Made by a program: the position numbers and the translations under genes. This document shows, in pieces, positions 1 to 4,323 of a DNA stretch of 6,559 nucleotides (its first letter is position 1; every line of letters begins with the position of its first letter). This stretch comes from Candidatus Omnitrophota bacterium (GTDB taxonomy: Bacteria > Omnitrophota > Gorgyraeia > Zapsychrales > Zapsychraceae), in contig JAGQKQ010000104.1 of NCBI GenBank assembly GCA_020430005.1, positions 1 through 6,559 on the forward strand, given 5' to 3'. The notes under the pieces are model-generated. The model was not told the DNA's origin. It made no database searches and saw only the letters and a list, made by a program, of their open reading frames with translations.

Positions 1-927
1 CAGATTATTGTCAGTTATATCAAGAAACAATTAGAGGAAGGAAACCGTATTTCTGCGTCGATGGATGCCTTTCCGAATTGTTTTCCTTTAGTTTATCGTG
101 CTTTGATTAAGGTCGGGGAACTGGGTGGGGCGCTTGTACCTGTCTTAAAAAAGTTATCGGAGTATTTGGATTATCAGGCGGCAATGATTGCCAGAACGAA
201 AAAAGCGCTATTGTATCCTTCTATCGTTCTGGTTGTGGCTTTTCTGGTTGTCTTGTTTATGTTTTTCTTTGTTGTGCCGCGGTTCGCTGTTATTCTTGAA
301 CGATTAAAGGTTGATTTACCAGTTATTACCCAAATGGTTATGGCCTTTTCCGATTTTGTCCGTTCACCGTGGTTTTTTGTTTTACTAGGTTTATTTGTTA
401 GCGGAATTTTTACCTATTTTAAATATTTTCGCAAACAGTCTTCTATTGCGTATGCGGTGGACGCCATTGCTATTAAGATTCCTTATTTCGGAAAATTGAT
501 GATGACGATGGCCTTAAGTCAGTTTGTCCGTTCTTTAAGTATCCTTTTAGGTTCAGGAGTTTCGGTATTGGAAAGTATTAAAGTGGCCACCACAACAGCG
601 GGGAATGCTAAAATTGAAGAAAGTCTGAAAAAAGTTCGTGTGGATTTGGAACGGGGATCATCCATGTATGAATCATTCCAGAGTGTACAGTATTTTCCGA
701 TTTTGTTGACCGAAATGGTTGGTATTGGGGAAACCAGTGGTACGATTGTCCCTGTATTAGGGAAATTAACTCATCACTTTGATCAGGAAGTGGATTACGA
801 ATTAAACAGATTTCTGACCATTTTGGAACCGGTTCTGATTATTCTGGTAGGATCAATTGTTTTAGTGACGATGGCATCCATTTATATGCCGATTGCCAGT
901 ATTTGGCAGGGGCTGGCCACGCGATAG
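1..927 (+). CDS. pilC: Type IV pilus / type II secretion inner-membrane platform protein PilC/GspF (5'-truncated by window edge)
   Basis: This is the C-terminal 308 residues of a PilC/GspF platform protein; the frame is open to base 1, so the real start lies upstream and about 100 residues are missing compared with the usual ~400. The family sits in the inner membrane and couples the assembly ATPase to pilin polymerisation. The end of the first T2SSF domain is visible, with the hallmark GELGG followed by a VLKKLSEYLD helix (about residues 39-57). The second domain contains SILLGSGVSVLESI (about 180-193) and GETSG (about 243-247). Hydrophobic membrane segments lie at about 70-92, 124-142 and 276-300, the usual three. 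The protein ends at TAG 925-927 with no obvious terminator; a short palindrome and a sigma-54 promoter follow at once. The sequence alone does not separate PilC from GspF; the PilM/N/O/P neighbours favour the pilus name. Confidence 0.93.
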   Translation, partial: QIIVSYIKKQLEEGNRISASMDAFPNCFPLVYRALIKVGELGGALVPVLKKLSEYLDYQAAMIARTKKALLYPSIVLVVAFLVVLFMFFFVVPRFAVILERLKVDLPVITQMVMAFSDFVRSPWFFVLLGLFVSGIFTYFKYFRKQSSIAYAVDAIAIKIPYFGKLMMTMALSQFVRSLSILLGSGVSVLESIKVATTTAGNAKIEESLKKVRVDLERGSSMYESFQSVQYFPILLTEMVGIGETSGTIVPVLGKLTHHFDQEVDYELNRFLTILEPVLIILVGSIVLVTMASIYMPIASIWQGLATR

Positions 928-930
928 GGT

Positions 931-945
931 AAAATGGGCCATTTT
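931..945. repeat. Short near-perfect palindrome just after the platform gene
   Basis: AAAATGG (931-937) and CCATTTT (939-945) are exact inverted complements around one central G. The site begins 4 bases after the platform stop codon, and its right arm overlaps the start of the -24 element of the sigma-54 promoter. As RNA it could fold only with a 3-base loop and a 6-bp AT-rich stem with no U-tract, so it is a poor terminator. An operator overlapping the promoter is possible but is inference. Confidence 0.4.
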
Positions 946-960
946 GGTACGAAAATTGCT
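944..960 (+). promoter_or_regulatory. Sigma-54 (RpoN) -24/-12 promoter for the pilin gene
   Basis: The sequence TTGGTACG-AAAA-TTGCT matches the sigma-54 consensus (TGGCACG-N4-TTGCW) at all but one position (T for C after GG). The invariant GG (946-947) and GC (958-959) are separated by exactly 10 bases, as the family requires. Transcription would start near 971, giving a leader of about 260 nt before the pilin ATG. Sigma-54 control of major pilin genes is well known (PilS/PilR in Pseudomonas; Geobacter pilA), which fits the gene downstream. A matching activator site would be expected upstream, inside the platform gene; I could not identify one. Confidence 0.75.
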
Positions 961-1033
961 TATTTACTCTAGTAATACCTGAAAAAGGTTCTTTTATAAA
1001 ACATTTGGATTTTCTGGTTTTCTTCAATGTTTG

Positions 1034-1042
1034 TGTTATACT
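1034..1042 (+). promoter_or_regulatory. Possible extended -10 housekeeping promoter
   Basis: TGTTATACT is an extended -10 element (TGn before TATACT, one mismatch to TATAAT). No good -35 hexamer lies at the expected 16-18 base spacing; TTGGAT at 1005-1010 is too far upstream. Extended -10 promoters can work with a weak -35. Transcription would start near 1049 and leave a leader of about 180 nt. It is offered as a second, weaker promoter beside the sigma-54 site. Confidence 0.35.
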
Positions 1043-1102
1043 TAGGCTGTATTTTCCGATATTGAAGATAATCAATGGGTTAGAACAAAATGCCATACTT
1101 GG

Positions 1103-1122
1103 ACCGGAAAGAAAAAGCCGGT
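1103..1122 (+). other. Possible stem-loop in the pilin leader RNA
   Basis: ACCGG (1103-1107) pairs with CCGGT (1118-1122) across a 10-base purine-rich loop. Two flanking G-U pairs (1101-1102 with 1123-1124) could extend it to 7 bp. It is the only GC-rich hairpin in an AT-rich leader. It matches no riboswitch consensus that I know, and its role is unknown. Confidence 0.3.
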
Positions 1123-1214
1123 TTTGGGTAAAGAAAATGACAAATTTGTTCGATTTGAAGTGAGGTGTTTGTTAAACATAAATAAGAAAATCAAGAAGCA
1201 ATGTAATATCAAAA

Positions 1215-1220
1215 AAGGAG
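1215..1220 (+). promoter_or_regulatory. Ribosome binding site of the pilin gene
   Basis: AAGGAG ends 9 bases before the ATG at 1230, in an A-rich unstructured stretch. It is among the strongest Shine-Dalgarno matches in the window and fits high expression of a major pilin. It also fixes the start that gives a short, basic prepilin leader. Confidence 0.8.
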
Positions 1221-1229
1221 AAAAAGAAA

Positions 1230-1634
1230 ATGAAGAAACAAAGTAACAAAAAAGGTTTTACACTAATTGAGGTCTTGGTCGTATTGATCATTATCGGTGT
1301 CATCGTGGCATTGATTCTACCGAACGTTCTAGACGCGATTAACCAATCAAACGAAAAAGAGTGTGCGTCTAATATTCGTACAATCAACACAGCGGCACAG
1401 CTATGTTTTACGAATACACGTAACTGGACTCAATGTGATTCTCAAGCGGAATTAACAGCCGCTTTACCAAACGGGGCAGCGGCACCTTTAGCATCATGGC
1501 CAATTTGTCCTTTCGGTGTAGCTTATACTATTCCGGCAGCAGCAAATCCAGGAACAGGTACAGAAGTCGCCACAGCAGCTCACTTTGCGACATGGCCTCC
1601 TGTAGATGCTAACGGAAGTGTTCCTCACCAATAA
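1230..1634 (+). CDS. Type IV pilin-like protein (major pilin or GspG-type major pseudopilin)
   Basis: This 134-residue prepilin is the probable main subunit of the fibre. The leader MKKQSNKKG is basic and ends at the prepilin peptidase site G9/F10, followed by FTLIEVLVVLIIIGVIVALILP. This has the required Gly at -1, a Phe to be N-methylated and Glu at +5, then a hydrophobic assembly helix to about residue 31. The mature protein would be 125 residues. There are four cysteines (45, 59, 69, 93); C93 lies in CPFGVAY, a CPxGxxY-like motif seen in short pilins of several deep-branching phyla. The last 70 residues contain no Lys or Arg and about a quarter are Ala, so the exposed domain is weakly acidic. 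A sigma-54 promoter lies upstream and an intercistronic hairpin downstream, so it is set up for separate, high expression. Sequence alone does not tell a true pilin from a pseudopilin. Confidence 0.9.
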   Translation: MKKQSNKKGFTLIEVLVVLIIIGVIVALILPNVLDAINQSNEKECASNIRTINTAAQLCFTNTRNWTQCDSQAELTAALPNGAAAPLASWPICPFGVAYTIPAAANPGTGTEVATAAHFATWPPVDANGSVPHQ

Positions 1635-1645
1635 TCACTGAGGAA
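1621..1645 (+). other. Intercistronic stem-loop over the pilin stop codon
   Basis: TTCCTCA (1621-1627) and TGAGGAA (1639-1645) form a perfect 7-bp inverted repeat with an 11-base loop that holds the pilin TAA stop (1632-1634); a G-U pair could extend it by one. No U-tract follows, so it is not a standard intrinsic terminator. Hairpins in this position often protect the 3' end of an abundant upstream mRNA, which would suit a pilin made in excess over the assembly proteins. That role is inference. Confidence 0.45.
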
Positions 1646-1678
1646 TTGAAGGTTATTTAAATAAGGAAAGTTATAAAA

Positions 1679-3229
1679 ATGAATCAAGGTTATCTGGGAT
1701 TAGAAATTACAGCAACAAAGTTAAGGTTCGTCTACATCGTCGAAGAAAAAAAGACGTATGTGGTTAAACGTGCCGGCGCGGTGGACTATGAAATGGATCT
1801 GCTTCGTGACGGCGGCTTAGCCGGGGCGATAAACCGTATCCTGGATAAAGAAGGTATATCTCCGGAAAGGGTGTTTCTGAGCTTCTCGCGTCAGGACACC
1901 CTTATTCGGCAGATGACCTTGCCTAAGATGAGTGCAAAGGACCTAGATGAGGTTATCCGCTCGGAAATTCAGAAAGTTCCTGCATTCACGCATAAAGAGT
2001 TTGATTATATTGTTAACAAGTCCGCGGCGTCCGGCGATCGGATCAGAGTTATTTTTGCTGCACTGCATAAAGAAATTCTTGATTATATATTTAGAGAAGT
2101 TGAGCGCTCGGCAATTGCTTACCGCCATTTTGAAATTTCCCCGTTAAATCTGCAGGAATTAATGTCCCGTCAGCAGGACATAACAGCAGGCTCGCAGGCA
2201 TTGTTATTGGTGAATGATTTTTTCAGCTATCTTATTATATTTAAAAACCACCAATACAAATTGCTTTATAAAACCACAACCGGTATTGAACACATCTATC
2301 CGGAAAACGGTAAAGATTTTAGTGATCAAGTCCTTTCCAGTCTTACGTCTGAAATTAAACGAGTGTTGAAGTCTTATGTGACGGAGAATAAAGGTGAAGT
2401 GATTAATCGAGTGACTTTGGTATGGGACAAGGAAAGGGCTTCCAATTTCCAAAAAGTGCTCAGCGAAAAGCTGGTCGAGACACCGGTGAATGTGCCGAGT
2501 TTACGTCAGTTCACGGCGGCTGATCTGGAAGTGGCCTCCCATATGGATAATCCAATCTATGGCCTGGCCTGTGTTCCAATTTTTTATCATGTTTCCAAAC
2601 TCAAGGCGCAATTCGCGTTTGATCATTTCTTCCGTGCAACACATTTTAAGCGATTAATGATCCGCAATGCCGTTATGGCTGGCGCCTATATTCTTATTGC
2701 GGCCGTTATTTGCGGCGGAATGGTTTTAGGGCTTCGACGGCATACAGCCGATATGAAGACACAGATTTCTCAAGTGGAACAGGAATATGCCGATTTAACC
2801 GTCAAGTCTCAGGAAGTATTTCAGCGCAGAGATGAATACGTTGCTATTCGGGAAGGTCTTTTAGCGCAGGCGTCTTATGTGCGTTTATTAAATCGTGTTT
2901 CCTGGTCGCAGGTTCTGGCCGTTGTATCTGATGAAATGCCGGAAGATCTTGCGTTAACCACATTTAAATTTAGTGAATCCAACAGCGCCACATTTAAGGG
3001 TGATGCCATGGAAGTTGAAACGGTCGCGGAACTTATGAGACGTATTGAAGATTCAACAATTCTGGAAGGCGGCGCTTTTGACTTCTTAAGAGAAAAAACA
3101 TTAGGGGAAAATAAGGTTTATCAATTCGGTATTATGGCTCAATTAAAAAAGGCGGATGAAGAAGAAGCTTTGCCCGGTGATGGAACAGCAGTGGAAGAAG
3201 AGACCAACCAGGAGGCTAAGTTACAATGA
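1679..3229 (+). CDS. pilM: PilM-PilN fusion protein (GspL-like alignment subcomplex component)
   Basis: One 516-residue protein joins what classical type IV pilus loci encode as PilM and PilN. Residues 1 to about 320 are the cytoplasmic actin-like PilM part. The start YLGLEITATKLRFVYI aligns with the PilM first beta-hairpin, and LPKMSAKDLDEVIRSEIQKV (81-100) is the typical PilM segment. Residues about 329-351 form the single membrane helix, 352-395 a probable coiled coil, and 400-490 a PilN/GspL-like periplasmic ferredoxin-type domain, with an acidic tail to 516. GspL has the same domain order. PilN's usual INLLP-type N-terminal peptide that docks on PilM is not visible, as expected if fusion replaces docking. 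The phosphate-binding motifs look eroded: EITA where DIGS/DIGT is usual, and VNDFFSY where a second Asp-Ile-Gly is usual. AAGGAA (1663-1668) precedes the ATG by 10 bases, 44 bases after the pilin stop. The protein should link the cytoplasmic motor to PilO/PilP. The fusion is real in the reading frame; loss of ATP binding is inferred. Confidence 0.85.
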   Translation: MNQGYLGLEITATKLRFVYIVEEKKTYVVKRAGAVDYEMDLLRDGGLAGAINRILDKEGISPERVFLSFSRQDTLIRQMTLPKMSAKDLDEVIRSEIQKVPAFTHKEFDYIVNKSAASGDRIRVIFAALHKEILDYIFREVERSAIAYRHFEISPLNLQELMSRQQDITAGSQALLLVNDFFSYLIIFKNHQYKLLYKTTTGIEHIYPENGKDFSDQVLSSLTSEIKRVLKSYVTENKGEVINRVTLVWDKERASNFQKVLSEKLVETPVNVPSLRQFTAADLEVASHMDNPIYGLACVPIFYHVSKLKAQFAFDHFFRATHFKRLMIRNAVMAGAYILIAAVICGGMVLGLRRHTADMKTQISQVEQEYADLTVKSQEVFQRRDEYVAIREGLLAQASYVRLLNRVSWSQVLAVVSDEMPEDLALTTFKFSESNSATFKGDAMEVETVAELMRRIEDSTILEGGAFDFLREKTLGENKVYQFGIMAQLKKADEEEALPGDGTAVEEETNQEAKLQ

Positions 3230-3849
3230 ATGTGAAAAACGCACAAAGCGGAATCATTGTCATTTGTGTTTTACTGACCCTGGGATTGTTTGGTCTGGTG
3301 GCCTGGCAGTATTCTTCCATGTATAAAGTGGAAAAAGCACTTCAACAGAAGGTCGCGCAGCGCGATGAACTAGAGAATGAAATTGCGCGTGTGGAAGAGA
3401 TGCTTGTTAAAATGGAAAGAGAACGCAGGGATTTTGAAAAATACCTTTTCCAGGAACGAGACATTCCGGCCTTTCTTGATGAGATTTCCAAATTCGCGAA
3501 TGATTCATTAGTCAGTATTATCGATATGCAGACGAAAAATTTTCGTCAGGTCGTTGTGCCGACAGAATATTATCAACGTAATAAAAAGCTTACACAGGCT
3601 CAAGTCAATCAATTGCGTGAACAGCAAAAGGAAAATGTGTTGACGCTGGCCGCGATGCCGATTCAGATTAAAGTGGAAGGGACGTTTTCCGCTTTGGTTG
3701 ATTTTCTTGATCAGCTTCAGAATTATGAACAATTGATCAATATCAGCAGTGTTGATATTCAGGCTCAGAAGAAATATCCGAAGCTAAACTGCAATTTTAC
3801 GTTGAGTATTTACAGCCTTAAAAGTTTAGAGGACTTAAAAAGACGATGA
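3226..3849 (+). CDS. pilO: Type IV pilus inner-membrane protein PilO
   Basis: This 207-residue protein has the PilO layout: a short cytoplasmic start, one membrane helix (about 9-27), a charged coiled coil (about 32-73) and a periplasmic ferredoxin-like domain. The PilO signature is clear in IPAFLDEISKFA (80-91) and in the later beta-helix stretch MPIQIKVEGTFSALVDFLDQ with its NISSVDI continuation (144-178). PilO normally pairs with PilN in the periplasm and binds PilP; here the partner would be the C-terminal half of the upstream fusion. The start overlaps the upstream stop as ATGA, and GGAGG (3211-3215) lies 10 bases before it, so translation is probably coupled. GspM of type II secretion is the related alternative; the PilP neighbour favours PilO. 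Confidence 0.85.
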   Translation: MNVKNAQSGIIVICVLLTLGLFGLVAWQYSSMYKVEKALQQKVAQRDELENEIARVEEMLVKMERERRDFEKYLFQERDIPAFLDEISKFANDSLVSIIDMQTKNFRQVVVPTEYYQRNKKLTQAQVNQLREQQKENVLTLAAMPIQIKVEGTFSALVDFLDQLQNYEQLINISSVDIQAQKKYPKLNCNFTLSIYSLKSLEDLKRR

Positions 3850-4322
3850 GAAAACTTATTAACATATTTATCATATTAATCTGTGTCGTGGTCGTGTGCT
3901 CGGGATGTAATAATAGGAGAAAGCAGCAACAGGCTCTGCGGGAAGAATTAAAAAATGAGCCTCTCATTGAAATGATCGACAGCACAGAATTAGCCAAGAT
4001 TATTCTTAAGCCGGAGAGACCGGATTTGCGGATTAAGCGCGATCCGTTCACACCTCTCAACGCCAAAATACCTGAGGAGGGAGAAGATCCGTTGATGTTT
4101 GAACAGAATATAGAAGATCTTCTTCAAAGTATCAAGTATTATGGTTATGTAAAGGTTAATCAGGAATACTCCGCTCTTTTGATTATTAATGAGGAAAAGG
4201 GCGTGTTTAACATAAATGATACAGTTAAGGAATTGACGATTTCTGATATTAATCAGGATTATATTGTGTTCAAAAATGCGGATAACGCAAGAACATATAA
4301 ACTACAGAGAGGTGAAAAATAA
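3846..4322 (+). CDS. pilP: Type IV pilus lipoprotein PilP
   Basis: This 158-residue protein has an N-terminal signal segment (about 1-20) ending in CSGC, with Cys21 as the probable lipidated residue. The lipobox is atypical because -3 is Cys rather than Leu, Val or Ile, while -2 Ser and -1 Gly are normal. A charged linker follows, then the PilP hallmark RDPF (65-68). The C-terminal beta domain is about 92-156: SIKYYGYVKVNQEYSALLI, a turn, then VFNINDTVKELTI and further strands. PilP links PilN/PilO in the inner membrane to the N0/N1 domains of the secretin, the role GspC plays in type II secretion. It overlaps pilO by ATGA; AGAGGA (3828-3833) is 12 bases before the start. The secretin gene begins one base after its stop, so the two are probably made together. 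Confidence 0.85.
   Translation: MRKLINIFIILICVVVVCSGCNNRRKQQQALREELKNEPLIEMIDSTELAKIILKPERPDLRIKRDPFTPLNAKIPEEGEDPLMFEQNIEDLLQSIKYYGYVKVNQEYSALLIINEEKGVFNINDTVKELTISDINQDYIVFKNADNARTYKLQRGEK
4309..4315 (+). promoter_or_regulatory. Ribosome binding site that fixes the secretin start
   Basis: GAGGTGA, a strong anti-16S match, ends 8 bases before the ATG at 4324. It supports 4324 over an upstream in-frame ATG at 4264, which would lie inside pilP, lacks this site and would bury the signal peptide behind 20 polar residues. Confidence 0.8.
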
Positions 4323-4323
4323 A

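Larger units (their letters stand above)
928..1229 (+). other. Non-coding promoter and leader region between platform gene and pilin gene
   Basis: This 302-base gap holds no convincing gene on either strand. It carries a sigma-54 promoter match near its start, an extended -10 sigma-70-like match in the middle, and several small inverted repeats. These are AAAATGG-G-CCATTTT at 931-945, ACCGG/CCGGT arms at 1103-1107 and 1118-1122 with a 10-base A-rich loop, a perfect 10-base palindrome ACAAATTTGT at 1140-1149, and TGTTT-GTT-AAACA at 1166-1178. It ends with a strong ribosome binding site for the pilin. If transcription starts at the sigma-54 site, the leader is about 260 nt, long enough for post-transcriptional control. 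I recognise no known riboswitch in it. Confidence 0.7.

Noticed and set aside
1070..1082. AATCAATGGGTTA, a full match to the IHF consensus WATCAANNNNTTR
   Set aside because: It lies downstream of the sigma-54 promoter rather than between activator sites and promoter, IHF is mainly proteobacterial, and such a match is not rare in AT-rich DNA.
839..1096. Minus-strand open frame of 85 codons overlapping the end of the platform gene and the gap
   Set aside because: It has no recognisable domain and is half antisense to a well-supported gene, so it is most likely a chance frame.
1085..1140. Possible c-di-GMP (GEMM) riboswitch, as found before some pilA genes
   Set aside because: The GCCGG and GGTA fragments are suggestive, but the conserved GCAAAGCC-type core and the paired arms of the GEMM fold are not present.
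1201..1206. Start-stop minimal frame ATGTAA just before the pilin ribosome binding site
   Set aside because: It has no proper Shine-Dalgarno and is most likely chance in an A-rich leader.
928..1229. Search for a small RNA or small protein gene in the gap
   Set aside because: No frame with a ribosome binding site and no terminator-bounded unit was found; the features fit a promoter and leader.
4264..4323. Upstream in-frame ATG that would extend the secretin by 20 residues
   Set aside because: It lies inside pilP, lacks a good ribosome binding site and would place polar residues before a clear Sec signal peptide; ATG 4324 has a strong site 8 bases upstream.
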